Assembly: GCF_949987535.1 (NCBI RefSeq)
Contig: NC_080066.1
Span: 91,717,600 to 91,781,599 of the forward strand
Direction: 5' to 3'
Length of the DNA: 64,000 nt
From: Balaenoptera acutorostrata
Lineage: Eukaryota > Chordata > Mammalia > Artiodactyla > Balaenopteridae
Part shown: piece by piece, positions 1-12,213 of the stretch
How the letters are laid out: each line of letters starts with the position of its first letter
Numbering within the stretch: the first letter of the stretch is position 1
The notes under the pieces: model-generated
Database searches by the model: none
The model's input: the letters and a program-made list of their open reading frames with translations, nothing else
What the model was told of the DNA's origin: nothing
Position numbers and translations under genes: made by a program

Positions 1-30
1 AATTTCTCTGATGATGGAAATGTTCTGTAG

Positions 31-183
31 CTGTGCTATGCAATATGGTAACCACGAGCCTCTCACGGCTATAGAGCAGTTAGAATGGGGTAGTGTGGTA
101 GAGGAACTAAATTTTTTACTTTAATTTAAATTTATCAAAAATTAGCCACATGTGGCTAGTGGCTACTGCACTGGACAGCACAG
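31..183. mobile_element. hAT-type non-autonomous DNA transposon
   Basis: The two ends form imperfect inverted repeats: ctgtgctatgcaata on the left and tggacagcacag on the right. The AT-rich centre and the 'agccacatgtggctagtggctac' type right arm resemble a mammalian-wide hAT-Charlie family. The flanking 8-mers ttctgtag and ctctagag are only partly alike, as expected of an old insertion. The subfamily name is not assigned. Confidence 0.5.
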
Positions 184-191
184 CTCTAGAG

Positions 192-1194
192 ACAAGCATG
201 GGTAGAGAATAATTATTTCCTTACTAAAGTGTAATCAAGCAGTTACTCCATTTTGTTATCCAGAGTTATTACAAGGATTAAATAAGAATAAATGTAGAGT
301 ACTTCAAACGTTACATAGTCCATAGTAAACACAAAATAAATGTTAGCTTTTCTATTAACACTCTTATTTTATGTAGCTGATTTTTGTTAAATTTTAATTA
401 GTAACCAGCTTTTTGTAGTTTGGTAAGATAAACAATAGATTTATGAAACTAAGCAATTATCTCCTTTGGTTCAATATTTATGTAAATGGAAAAAGGAAAA
501 ATGCCGCTTGGGAGTGTGGTAGAAGAGGTTAACCGACTCTGGGAATTTAATATATGTGGCAGCATAATCCCAAAAATCAGACCTGAATTCTCTCCCTTTT
601 TACAGAATAGTTTCCATTTGCGATAGTATTTTTTTTTTTTTTTTTTTTTTTAGTTTCAGCTCATTTCCTCTGAGCCCTTAAAGAGTCTCAACCTCCATTT
701 CTGTGGCTCAGTAGTTTAACCACCACTGAAAATAGCTCATTTTACCTCTTGTTAGGTGCCCTTCTGAGCAAGATAAGATGGCTAATTACATATGCCATGA
801 ACCGAATGCAATTCCAACTAATTGACAAAAAGTATTATACAGCAGCAATTTTTGAAGAACAAAGTTGTATGAAATACAAGGTTGTAAGTCAGAAGTTTGT
901 CCCCAGGAACAAAAAATTCTAAGAATTCACAGCAAGACAGTAAATGTTAAGATCTGTGCCTTTCATGTGGTGTCCCATAACTATGGCAGCTTCATCTTTT
1001 AAACAAAACTCACTGAGTGTGGGGTACATAGGAGCTCTGCTAGGCACCATGAAGGAAACAAATGTGTCCAAGATATAGTCCCTGACCCTCAGGAAGCTTG
1101 CATCGTCCCTTCTACTTATAGTGCTCCAGTGACCCTCCTTTGCCCCTACGATAATATCTGTAGTGTATAGTTCATCATGCTCTCCTACTAGCCG
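192..1194. other. non-coding, mostly unique DNA
   Basis: No gene is recognised here. There is a T-run of about 23 at 629-651, which may be an old retroposon tail. A short stretch near 1010-1110 weakly resembles an ancient mammalian repeat that recurs in this window near 1880-1990, 4040-4160, 43160-43390 and 39350-39600. The 92-codon minus-strand open frame at 919-1197 has no recognisable domain and is treated as chance. Confidence 0.5.
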
Positions 1195-1615
1195 CAACTT
1201 TCCTACTCAGCCTGATCTCTCCAGCTCTCTCCCCTCTGTCCTGTGCCTCAGCCTCACAAGAGTACAACTGTCCTCTCACCAGTGCATCCCTGTAGCACAA
1301 GCAAGAAACATCCCCCCCCCACAGCTGTCCAATATACATGACCCTCCAGCCTCACTTTCCCTAAAACATACACATTCATTCGCCTCTCATTTTTAAACTC
1401 TAGCATGATTTCCTCTGTGAGAACTGCCTTAAAGCCTCTCTTTTCTTTCTGCTCACATTACAGCTTGAGCATAACAATATGACTGTTATGGAGATATTGT
1501 TTTGTGAATCCCTCTCTCCTGAATCATAAGTTCCTTGAAGATAATGACCAAGTCTTCTCATTTAGGTAACTCTACATCCTAGACATAGGTTTTCAAAGTT
1601 TACTGAATAAAGTAA
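1195..1615 (+). mobile_element. LINE-2-like fragment (degenerate)
   Basis: The end (about 1510-1610) follows the L2 3' pattern 'ctcctgaatcataagttccttgaagataatgaccaagtcttc', then a tail resembling 'cacatagtaggtgctcaataaatg'. The upstream C/T-rich stretch resembles the L2 region before it. Divergence is high, and the left boundary is uncertain. Confidence 0.4.
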
Positions 1616-2904
1616 AAATGAGATGTTTAAAATATGCATTTAACTAGATTGCAGTGCAAAACAGCACGGGATGCATTCAGATTTTCAAGTAAAATGCCAC
1701 GGCAAATTTGATAGGGGATCTCTCATACAACAAGATCTCTCAGGAAAATTTTATCATTTTTAGTTAAGGTGACAACTGGACCAGTCCCTGAAGGTAGAAG
1801 TGAGAAGGAAATGATAGCAGATGTGGCAGACAGGATCTAAAGGTTAACCACTATGACCAATATTTATTTATTCATCCATGACCATCTACTTGCTGAATGC
1901 TTTGAGAAATCCAGAGAAGATAATGCATGATTCCTATCCTCAGGGATTTTAGGATTTAACAGTAGATACGAGTATTGTATATTCTTCACTGAGTGATCCA
2001 CCAGAGCTAGGGGTAGGGGAAAGTGGTTAACAGTCTTAATCAAGCAGACAGTGTCAAGAAACTGGGTTGTTTGTGGGTTTTTTTTTTTTTTTGAACCAGA
2101 GTGATATAAAAGGTGTATACAAATCCATCCAGGAGTCATTGAGGGAAGAATACCAAATTGCAGGTAATTCTATCCAACCTATGGATACAGAAGCTTCCTT
2201 CTTTTCTCTCTTATCTTACACATGCAGAGTTGCCTCTCTACTTCTGGATTTAGATGAAGTACCATAATGCAGGACATGGATCTGACTCCCTGAAGAGCTA
2301 TTGATGGGCTAGTGATACAGGAGATTTAGCTCCCCTTGAGGACCAACAGGAAACAGAAGACAGGAGAAAGGAGACAGATAAAAGGCCTCTCCTTTCTCTC
2401 CTCTGTGAACTTTTGAGGTGTGGCTCTTTCCTGGTGAAGCCCTGTGTGGTGAGTGAATACAACCGCTGAGCTGTGTGCTATGTCTTCAATAGCTTATAGT
2501 GTAGCCACAGGGTAACACTTGAATTGCTTCATACCGTTCTTTGACTCTCTTCCCCTCCTTCCCTCACACTCACTGCACTGGGCTTGTACCTCTTAAAGTT
2601 GTAGCACCCTAATCCTTAACTTAGGCTCTGATTTCTAGAGGCCCCAGACTAAGACATTATCCTATTATTTGTTTCTCAAGCATAGTAATTTTTTAATATT
2701 TACTGATTCAGTAAGAACTTTATTTTAGAAATAGAATATAATCCAAGCCAGTTTTAATTTATGAGTTTACCTGAACTATATCATGAGCCCTGGAGCGAGG
2801 ATCATTTCTAAAAAAAATAGCTGATAGCAAATACTTAAACAATTCTTACTATGTACAGTATTCTAAGCACAATTACATAGATAAATAAATTTATATAAAA
2901 AATA
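1616..2904. other. non-coding; possible old LTR at about 2340-2660
   Basis: No gene is recognised. The stretch around 2340-2660 ends in 'aggccccagactaagaca', a pattern seen at the edge of some old mammalian LTRs, but no family can be assigned. A T-run sits at 2079-2092. The 91-codon minus ORF at 1864-2139 reads through this T-run and has no domain. Confidence 0.4.
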
Positions 2905-3239
2905 TGTTAATTTATTTTTGGCTGCGTTGGGTCTTTGTTGCTACACGCAGGCCCTCTCTAGTTGTGGTGAGTGGGGGCTACTCCTTGTTGCGGTGCACGG
3001 GCTTCTCATTTCAGTGGCTTCTTTTGTTGCAGAGCACGGGCTCTAGGTGCACAGGCTTCTGTAGTTGTGGCATATGGGCTCAGTAGTTGTGGTTCATGAG
3101 GTCTAGAGCACAGGCTCAGTAGTTGTGGTCCATGGCCTTAGTTGCTCTGCGGCATGTGGGATCTTCCTGGACCAGGGCTCGAACCCATGTCCCCTTATTG
3201 GCAGGCAGATTTTTAACCACTGCACCACCAGGGAAGCCC
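2905..3239 (-). mobile_element. CHR-type tRNA-Glu-derived SINE
   Basis: On the minus strand it begins with gggcttccctggtggtgcag, the conserved 5' head of the cetartiodactyl CHR SINE family, and ends in an A-rich tail (plus strand: ttaatttatttttggctgcg). It is more diverged than the copies at 17120 and 30943. No clear target duplication was found. The open frame at 2904-3086 lies inside it and is not a gene. Confidence 0.9.
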
Positions 3240-4554
3240 TAGATTAACATTTTTAATACAACAATCCATGAGTTAGTATGGTCACTCTCCTTTTGCCGAC
3301 TGAACACACATGACAAGTGTTATTTCAGCTCATTGTATAGAGGTGGCTAATAGCACATAATATCATACGGCTTCGTGTCTTCATGTCATTTGCTCTTTTC
3401 TTCCTCAGCCTTAACTCCCTAGTCTTGGACCTCCAGTATAAGCACCTTGCCTTACTCTGCTTTCCAGATGACCAAGGAAGGCATACACTGAACTCAAGAC
3501 TCCATTATTAAAACTGTGATTTCAAGAAAGTTAGCTGGATGTTACTAGAAAATTATCAACTTCAAGCGAACCTTCTGTTCAAGGAGAATGTCGGTGTGCC
3601 CAGCAGAACAGAGTGATAGGATTTGACCAAACTTGCAAGGTGGTGGCTGTGGCATAATGATATCAGCAAGAAACCACACACCAGAAACTGATTTTAAGTA
3701 TAGCATAACCCCTAGCCATAAAGTCTGTTGAAGAGGAAAACTATAGTCCTTCCCTACCTATTACTCTCATTCCAATATAATGAAACAGTTGCCATCCATT
3801 GAAAAACTTACTTAAATCAATCTGCTTATTCATGAAAAACACACATGAGTTTGCCCTTTTAATTATACCTATTACACCTATCTCAGCTTATACAAAATCA
3901 AGGTAATTTTCAAGATACATGAAGTACATTAAAATAAAACCTATCAATACCATCAAAAACATGAATAAAATGTAAGCCCTTTGAGATGGGTGCTGTTCAA
4001 ATTCTGCCTTGAAGAAGAAAGGGAGAAGGGTTAAGGTTATATTCAGTCAACACTTACCGTCCTGGTACTATATGCTAGTCACTATGCTAAATGCAGATAA
4101 TACAAAGATTACTAAAGCACTGCCTCCCTTCAGAGGAGATCACCATCTAATGGAGAAGCTGTGGTAAGAAAATACATGTTTGATGTGAATTTGTGAAAAA
4201 GCATCTGATGGTTGGGATGAGAGAAAACACTGTGTGAGACAGCTATAGCTTTGACAGAGATTCTACACTAAAATCTGATGGTATTTCAGAGCTCCAGGAG
4301 CTCTTTGTGTTCATTTCTTGTTTGGGTTTGTTTTGTGTGTATGTGTGTTTTTTCATTTTGCTTTTTTTGGGGGGGTGAGCTAATTTAGTTTAGGTTTTTT
4401 GTTTGTTATCATAGTAAATGTTATCTCCATTATATAGATTTTAAAACTGTGGAGCTTAACCAAATTATTAGCAACATAGGATAAGCCTTTTCTCTTACAA
4501 CAAGGCTATTTACAGGATACACAAAATAAAAAGATGTAAACTGTGACATAAAAA
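3240..4554. other. non-coding, mostly unique DNA
   Basis: No open frame or RNA gene is supported. About 4040-4160 weakly resembles the ancient repeat also seen near 39350-39600. A T/G-rich stretch with a G-run lies at about 4320-4380. Confidence 0.5.
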
Positions 4555-5143
4555 TATAATGTGTGGGAGGGGTGAAAGTAAAAATGTAGACCTTAATTAT
4601 GTGTTTAAATTTTAGCTGTTATCAGCTTAGAATAGACTACTATAACTCTAAAGTTTTATATATAAGCCTCATGGTAACCACAAACCCAGAAACCTATAGT
4701 AGATACACAAAAGATAAATAAATCTAAGCATACCACTATAGAAAACCATCAAGTAACAAGGAAGAGAGCAAGAGAAGAAAGGAACAAAGAAACTACAAAA
4801 CAGCTAGAAAACAACTAACAAAGTGTCAATAGTCCACACCTATCACTAATTACTTTAAATGTAAATCAACTAAATATCCAATCAAACAATAAGGGGGGCT
4901 TGTGAGGACTAAAAACAAGATGCAACTATATGCTTCCTACAAGAGATTCATTTCTGTTTTAAACTAAACCCAAAGTTAGAAGGAAGGAAATAAACATTAG
5001 AACACAAATAAATGAAAAAGAGATGAACAAGAAAATAGAAAATATCAATGAAACTAAGAGCTGTTTTTTTTGAGAAGATAAAAAAAACTGATAAACCTTT
5101 AACTACACTCACCAAGAGAAAAAGAAAGAGGACTCAAAAAATC
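4555..5143 (+). mobile_element. ancient L1M, inter-ORF region and start of ORF2 (left part of a split element)
   Basis: The order of motifs matches an old mammalian L1. There is an inter-ORF stretch with 'agctgttatcagcttagaatagac' and 'ctcatggtaaccacaaa', then 'attactttaaatgtaaatcaact' (the ITLNVN start of ORF2), then 'gcttcctacaagagattcatt' (the LQETH-type endonuclease motif). An internal deletion after about 4965 joins it to a later part of ORF2 (kinked at 'taaacccaaagttagaagg'). The same element resumes at 9738, so 5155-9725 is inserted DNA. Confidence 0.8.
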
Positions 5144-5174
5144 AGAAAAGAAAGAGTAGACGTGAGATTGCTTC

Positions 5175-5183
5175 AAGATGGCA
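5175..5183 (+). promoter_or_regulatory. YY1-like site at L1-A 5' end
   Basis: The string aagatggca lies about 20 bp from the 5' end. A YY1 site at this place directs the transcription start in human L1. Equivalent sites sit at the 5' ends of L1-B and L1-C. Function here is inferred from family knowledge and position. Confidence 0.5.
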
Positions 5184-6066
5184 GAGTAAAAGGACATGCT
5201 CTCACTCCCTCTTGAGAGAGCACCGGAATCTCAACTAACTGCTGAACAATGATCGACAGGAAGACACTGAAACTCAACAAAAAAGATACCCCACATCCAA
5301 AGACAAAGGAGAAGCCACAATGAGACGATAGGAGGGGCACAATCACAATCAAATCAAATCCCATAACAGCTGGGTGGGTGACTCACAAACTGGAGAACAC
5401 TTATACCACAGAAGTTCACCCACTGGAGTGAAGGTTCTGAGCCCCATATCAGCTTTCCCAACCTGGGGGTCTGGCAACAGGAGGAAGAATTCCCAGAGAA
5501 TCATACTTTGAAGGCTAGCGGGATTTGACCACAGGACTTCGACAGGACTGGGGGAAACAGAGACTCCACTCTTGGAGGGCACACACAAAGTAGTGTGCAC
5601 ATCAGGACCCAGGGAAAGGAGCAGTGGCCCCATAGGAGACCGAAACAGACCTACCTGCTAGTGTTGGAGGGTCTACTGCAGAGGCGGGGGCTGGCAGTGT
5701 CTCACTGTGAGGACAAGGACACTGGCAGCAGAAGTTATGGGAAGTATTCCTTGGCGTAATACCTCCCAGAGTCCTCCATCAGTCTCACCAAAGACCACGG
5801 CTAGGCTCCAGTGTTGGGTCACCTCAGGTCAAACAACTGACAGGGAGGGAACCCAGCCCCACCCATCAGCAGACAAGTGGATTAAAGTTTTACTGAGCTC
5901 TGCCCACCAGAGCAACAGCCAGCTCTACCCACCACAAATCGCTCCCATCAGGAAACTTGCACAAGTCTCTTCGATAGCCTCATCCACGAGAGGGCAGACA
6001 GCAGAAGCAAGAAGAACTACAATCCTGCAGCATGTGGAACAAAAACCACATTCACAGATAGACAAG

Positions 6067-6992
6067 ATGAAAAGGCAGAGAGCTATGTACCAGATGAAGG
6101 AACAAGATAAAACCCCAGAACAACAGCTAAATGAAGTGGAGATAGGCAACCATCCAGAAAAAGAATTCAGAATAATGATAGTGAAGATGATCCAGGACCT
6201 TGGAAAAAGAATGGAGGCAAAGATCGAGAAGATGCAAGAAATGTTTAAAAAAGACCTAGAATAATTAAAGAACAAACACCTAGAAGAATTAAAGAACAAA
6301 CAGACATGAACAACACAGTAACTGAAATAAAAAATACACCAGAAGGAATCAATAGCAGAATAACTGAGGCAGAAGAACGGATAAGTGACCTGGAAGACAG
6401 ATTGATGGAATTCACTGCAGTGGAACAGAATAAAGAAATAAGAATGAAAAGAAATGAAGACAGCATAAGAGACCTCTGGGACAACATTAAATGCAACAAC
6501 ATTCACATTATAGGGGTCCCAGAAGGAAAAGAGACAGAGAAATGACCTGAGAAAATATTTGAAGAGATTATAGTTGAAAAATTCCCTAACATGGGAAAGG
6601 AAATAGCCACCCAAGTCCAGGAAGCACAGAGAGTCCCATACAGGATAAATCCAAGGAGAAACATGCCGAGACACATAGTAATCAAATTGGTAAAAATTAG
6701 AGACAAAGAAAAATTATAGAAAGCAACAAAGGAAAAACGACAAATAACATACAAGGGAACTCCCATAACATTAACAGCTGATTTCTCAGCAGAAACTCTA
6801 CAAGCTAGAAGTGAGTGGCATGACATATTTAAAGTGATGAAAGGGAAGAACCTACAACCAAGATTACTCTACCCAGCAAGGACCTCATTCAGATTTGATG
6901 GAGAAATCAAAAGCTTTACAGAGGAGCAAAAGCTAAGAGAATTCAGCACCACCAAACCAGCTCTACAACAAATGCTAAAGGAATTTCTCTAA
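6067..6992 (+). pseudogene. ORF1: L1-A ORF1 (RNA-binding chaperone), broken
   Basis: ORF1p is the trimeric coiled-coil RNA-binding protein that packages L1 RNA in the cytoplasm. The start MKRQRAMYQMKEQDKTPE is shared with L1-D but not with L1-B or L1-C. The coiled-coil part, the RRM-type start ('NIHIIGVPEG') and the C-terminal domain ending QQMLKEFL are all present. The frame is broken by a stop at 6262-6264, beside a local direct repeat (the phrase 'acctagaa..attaaagaacaaaca' occurs twice), and by a stop at 6543-6545, plus later lesions. The usual length is about 300 residues, so the gene is complete in extent but non-functional. The 249-codon minus ORF at 5925-6674 is a shadow of this gene. 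Confidence 0.9.
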
Positions 6993-7050
6993 GTGGGAAA
7001 CACAAGAGAAGAAAAGGACCTACAAAAACAAACCCAAAACAATTAAGAAA

Positions 7051-9192
7051 ATGGTAAAAGGAACATATATATTGATAATTACCTTAAAAAAGAATGGATT
7101 AAATGCTCCAACCAAAAGACACAGGCTCACTGAATGGATACAAAAACAAGATCCATATATATGCTGTCTACAAGAGACCCACTACAGATCTAGGGACACA
7201 CACAGAGTGAAAGTGAGGGGATTGAAAAAGATATTCCATGCAAATGGAAATCAAAAGAAAGCTGGCATTGAAATACTCATATGACATAAAAAAGACTTTA
7301 AAATAAAGAATGTTACAAGAGACAAGGACGGACACTACATAATGATCAAGGGATCAATCCAAGAAAAAGATATAACAATTATAAAAATATATATGCACCC
7401 AACACAGGAGCACCTCAATACATAAGACAACTGCTAACAGTTATAAAAGAGGAACTCAACAGTAACACAATAATAGTAGGGGACATTAACACCTCACTTA
7501 CACCAATGGACAGATCATCCAAACAGAAAATTAATAAGGAAACAGAAGCATTAAATGACACAATAAACCAGAAATATTTGATATTTATAGAACATTCCAT
7601 CCTAAAACAGCACATTACACTTTCTACACAAGTACGCATGTAACATTCTCCAGGATAGATCACCCCTTGGGTCACAAATCAAGCCTTGGTAAATTTAAGA
7701 AAACTGAAATCATATCAAGCATCTTTCCTGATGACAACGCTATGAGATTAGAAATCAATTACAGGGGGAAAAATGTAAAAAACACAAACACATGGAGGCT
7801 AAACAATATGTTACTAAATAACCAAGAGATCACTGAAGAAATCAAAGAGGAAATCAAAAAATACCTAGAGGCAAATGACAATGAAAACACGATGATCCAA
7901 AACGTATGGGATGCAGCAAAGGCAGTTCTAAGAGGGAAGATTATAGCAATAAAAGCCTACCTCAAGAAACAAGAAAAATCTTAAGTAAACAATCTAACCT
8001 TTTACACCTAAAGAAACTAGAGAAAGAAGAAGAAACAAACCCCAAAGTTAGCAGAAGGAAAGAAATCATAAAGATCAGAGCCGAAATAAATGAAACAGAA
8101 ACAAAGAAAACAATAGCAAAGACTATAAAACTAAAAGCTGATTCTTTGAGAAGATAAACAAAATTGACAAACCATTAGCCAGACTCATCAAGAAAAAGAG
8201 GGAGAGGACTCAAATCAATAAAATCAGAAATGAAAAAGGAGAAGTTACAACAGACACCGCAGAAATACAAAGCATGCTAAGAGACTATTACAAGCAACTC
8301 TAAGCCAATAAAATGGACAAGCTGGAAGAAATGAACAAATTCTTAGAGAGGTATAACCTTCCAAGACTAAACCAGGAAGGAATAGAAAATATAAACAGAC
8401 CAATCACAAGTAATGAAATTGAAACTATGATTAAAAATATTCCAACAAACAAAAGTCCAGGACCAGATGGCTTCACAGGTGAATTCTATCAAATATTTAG
8501 AGAAGAGCTAACACCCATCCTTCTCAAACTCTTCCAAAAAATTGCAGAAGAGTGAACACTCCCAAACTCATTCTATGAGGCCACCATCACCCTGATACCA
8601 AAACCAGACAAAGATGTCACAAAGAAAGAAAATTACAGACCAACATCACTGATGAATATAGATGCAAAAGTCCTCAACAAACTACTAGCAAACAGAATCC
8701 AACAACACACTAAAACGATCATACACCATGATCAAGTGGGATTTATCCCAGGGATGCAAGGATTCTTCAATATATGCAAATCAATCAACGTGATACACCA
8801 TATTAACAAATTGTAGAACAAAAAACATATGATCATCTCAATAGATGCAGAAAAAGCTTGTGACAAAATTCAACACCCATTTATGATAAAAAAAACTCTC
8901 CAGAAAGTGGGCACAGAGGGAACCTACCTCAACATAATAAAGGCCATATACAACAAACCCACAACATCATTCTCAATGGTGAAAAACTGAAAGCATATAC
9001 TCTAAGATCAGGAACAAGACAAGGATATACACTCTCACCACTATTATTCAACATAGTTTTGGAAGTCCTAGTCATGGCAATCAGAGACGAAAAAGAAATA
9101 AAAGGAATACAAATTGGAAAAGAAGTAGTAAAATTGTCACTGTTTGCAGATGACATGATATTATACATAGAGAATCCTAAAGATGCCACCAG
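7051..9192 (+). pseudogene. ORF2: L1-A ORF2 (endonuclease / reverse transcriptase), truncated and broken
   Basis: ORF2p nicks target DNA and copies L1 RNA into it (target-primed reverse transcription). Visible parts in order: an AP-type endonuclease with CCLQETH at about 7160-7180; the endonuclease SDH-like motif, which reads PDDNA here, so the catalytic His is lost; the RT thumb/finger stretch [15 protein letters not shown] near 8450; and the FADDM active-site box at about 9145-9160. The protein then stops at the internal deletion (about 9192). Many stops and frameshifts are present, for example at 7282-7284 and 8553-8555, so it is dead. The cysteine-rich C-terminal domain is missing entirely. 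Confidence 0.9.
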
Positions 9193-9282
9193 AAAGCTAA
9201 CACACTATTGAGGCGCAATTATACTTCAATAAAGATGTTTGAAAAAAAAAAAAAGAAAAAAAAAAAAGTGAGAAAAGTAAAG

Positions 9283-9725
9283 GTACCTAAATGGAAATAA
9301 GCTTTCCACATTTCACTCCAAGTGGTTAATGTTATTACCAACATCTGTTAGAAGTATACATAGAAAGACAAATATCATATATCACTTATATGTGAAATCT
9401 TAAAAAAAATGATACAAATGAAGTTATATACAAAACAGAAATAGATCACAGACATGGAAAACAAACTTATGGTTACCAAAGGGGAAAGGGGGGAGGGATA
9501 AATTCGGAGCTTGGAATTAACATATACACACTACTATATATATATATAATAGAGAAACAACAAAGACCTACTGTATAGCATGGGGAACTGTAGTCAGTAT
9601 TTTATAACCTACAAGGGAAAGGAATCTGAAAAAAATAGATTTATATGTATGTATAACTGAATCATTTTGCTGTACATCTGAAACTAACAGAACATTGTAA
9701 ATCAACTATACTTCAAAAAAAATAA
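9283..9725 (+). mobile_element. 5'-truncated cetartiodactyl L1 3' end (older subfamily)
   Basis: From about 9365 the sequence is a typical L1 3' UTR: 'ttatatgtgaaatc', 'gacatggaaaacaaacttatggttacc', a G-rich tract 'aggggaaaggggggaggg', 'ctactgtatagcatggggaac', then 'aaatcaactatacttcaa' and an A-rich tail. It is flanked by agaaaagtaaa at 9271-9281 and 9726-9736. The first 80 bases are not assigned. Confidence 0.75.
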
Positions 9726-9737
9726 AGAAAAGTAAAA

Positions 9738-12213
9738 AAAAGATAGAGGAGACGTTGTACCTGATACGACACAAATACAAAGGATCATAAGAGACTACTA
9801 TCAACCAAACTGGACAACACAGAAGTAGTAAGTGTCTAGAAACATAATATTATACAACCTACCAATATTGAATCCAAGAAACGGAGAATCTGAACAGACC
9901 AATAATGAGTAAGGAGATTGAATCAGAAATCAAAAACCATCCAACAAACAAAAGTTCAGGACCAAATGGCTTCACTAGTGCATTCTACCGAACATTTAAA
10001 GAATTAAAACCAATCCTTCTCAAACTCTTCCCAAAAATAGTAGAGGGAGCACATCTAAACTCATTTTATGAGGCCAGCATTACCCTGATGCCAAAAGCAG
10101 ACAAGGACCACACAAGAAAAGAAAAACATAGACCAATATCCCTGATGAACATAGATGCAAAAATCTTCAACAAAATATTAGCAAACCAAATTCTAAAATA
10201 CATTAAAGGATCATGAACCACGATCAAGCGATATTTATTCCAGAGATGCAGGGATAGTTCAACAAATACAAAATTGATGTGATACAACATACTTATAAAA
10301 TGAAGGATAAAAATCATATGATCACCTCAACAGAAGCAAAAAAAAAAAAAAGACTCGACAAAATTCAATACTCATTTATGATTTTAAAAATCTCAAACTG
10401 TGTGTAGGGGAACATACTTGAACATAATATATACCATATATGACAAGCCCACAGCTAGCATCATACTCAACAGTGAAAAGCTGAAAGCTTTTCCTCTATG
10501 ATCAGGAACAAGACATGGAAGCCCACTCTCACCACTTTTATTCAACATAGTACTGGAAGTCCTAGCTAAAGCAATTAGCAGGAAAAAAATAAAAGGCATC
10601 CAAAAATTAGAAAGGAAGAAGTACAACTTCTGTCTCTATTTGCAGCTGACATTTTTAAAAACCCTAAAGACTCCATCAGAAAACTGTTAGAATTAATAAG
10701 CAACTTCAGTAGAGTTGCAGGATACAAAAGTCAATATACAAAACTCAATTGCATTTCTATACACTAATAATGAACTATCAGAAAGAGACATTAAAACAAT
10801 CCAATTTACAATTCCAACATAAAGAATGAAATTCCCAGGAATAAAGTTTACCAAAGAGGTGAAAGATCTATATACTGAAAACTATGAAACATTGATGAAA
10901 GAAATTGAAAGATGACACAAATAAATGGAAAGATATTCCACACTCATGGACTGGAAAAATTATTGTTAAAACATCCACTCTGCACAAAGCAATCTGCAGA
11001 TTCAATGCAATTCCTATCAAAATTCCAGTGGCATTTTTCACAGAAATAGAACAAACAATCCTAAAATTTATATAGAACCACAAAAGACCCCAAATAGGCA
11101 AAGCAAGCTTGAGAAAGAATGAACAAAGCTAGAGGCATCACACTTCCTGATTTCAAACTGTATTACAAAGCTATGGTAATAAATACCATATGATATTGGC
11201 ATAAAAACAGACACACAGAACAATGGAATAAAATAGAAAGCCCAGAATTAAAAACTGACCTCACAGTTATGGTCAATTAATTTAATGACAACAGAGCCAA
11301 GAATATACAATGGGGAAAGGATAGTCTCTTTAACAAATGGTGTTGGGAAAACTGGACAGCTACATGCAAAGAATGAAACTGGACCCCTATCTTACCCCAC
11401 ACACAAAAATCAACTCAAAATGTATTAAAGACGTGAATATACGGTCTGAAACCATAAAACACCTTGAAGAAAGCATAGGGGAGAAGCTCTTTAATATCAG
11501 TCTTGGCGATGATTTTTTGTTTTTGACAAAAAAGTAAAGGCAACAAAAAGCAAAACCAAACAAATGAGACTACATCAAACTAAAAAGTTTCTGTACAGGA
11601 AAGGAAGCCATTAACAACATGAAAAAGCAAGCTACAGAATGGAGAAAATATTTGCAAATCATTTATCTGATAAGAGGTAAATATCCAAAATATATGAAGA
11701 ATTCATTCAACTCAACAAGAACAACAAAAAGCCAAATAATCTAATAAAAATGGGCAGAGGAACCAAATAGACATCTAAGTGAAACAAGTCAGAGAAAGAC
11801 CTATACTGTATGATCTCACTTATATGTGGAATCAAAAACAAAAACAAGAAAACCCCAACAAACTCATAGATACAGAGAAGAAACTGGTGGTTGCCAGAAG
11901 TTGGGGGTGGGTGAAACAGGTGAAGGTAGTCTAAGGTACAAACTTCCAGTTATAAGATAAATAAGTTCTGGGGATGTAATGTACAGCATGGTGACTAAAG
12001 TTAACAATAATATATCATACTTGAAAGTTGCAAGAGCAAATCTTAAAGGTTCTCATCACAAGAAAAAAAGAATTTGTAACTATATGAGTTGATGGATGTT
12101 AACTAAACCTATTTTGGTAATCATTTCACAATATATATTCGTATGAAATCATGTTGTACATCTAAAACTAATACAATGTTATATGCCAACTATATCTCAA
12201 TAAAACCGAAAAG
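9738..12213 (+). mobile_element. ancient L1M, ORF2 RT region to 3' end (right part of split element)
   Basis: It continues the L1M seen at 4555-5143. 'acaaatacaaaggatcataagagactac' is followed by the RT segment with [14 protein letters not shown] (open at 9905-10216), the RT mid-region, ORF2 C-terminal pieces and a 3' UTR ending 'gccaactatatctcaataaaa'. A deletion near 11775 joins the ORF2 C-terminal region directly to 'aagtgaaacaagtcagag', removing several hundred bases. Many stops are present. The short open frames here, such as 11337-11537, are remnants of ORF2. Confidence 0.85.

Larger units (their letters stand above)
5155..9270 (+). mobile_element. L1-A: degenerate cetartiodactyl LINE-1 with internal 3' deletion
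   Basis: The element has a 5' UTR starting near 'gattgcttcaagatggcagag', ORF1 (6067-6992), a 58-bp spacer, ORF2 from 7051, an AATAAA signal at 9228-9233 and an A-rich tail. About 2 kb of ORF2 and 3' UTR are missing. Right after the RT box the sequence jumps from 'gatgccaccagaa' to 'agctaacacactattg', which in the intact L1-C lie at about 26321 and 28323. It is flanked by agaaaagaaag (5144-5154) and agaaaagtaaag (9271-9282), a degenerate target duplication inside an L1M. Its 5' UTR is unlike that of L1-B and L1-C. Confidence 0.93.

Noticed and set aside
5925..6674. 249-codon minus-strand open frame
   Set aside because: It is the antisense of L1-A ORF1. The same antisense frame appears opposite ORF1 in the other L1 copies, with Phe/Ser-rich composition from an A-rich sense strand.
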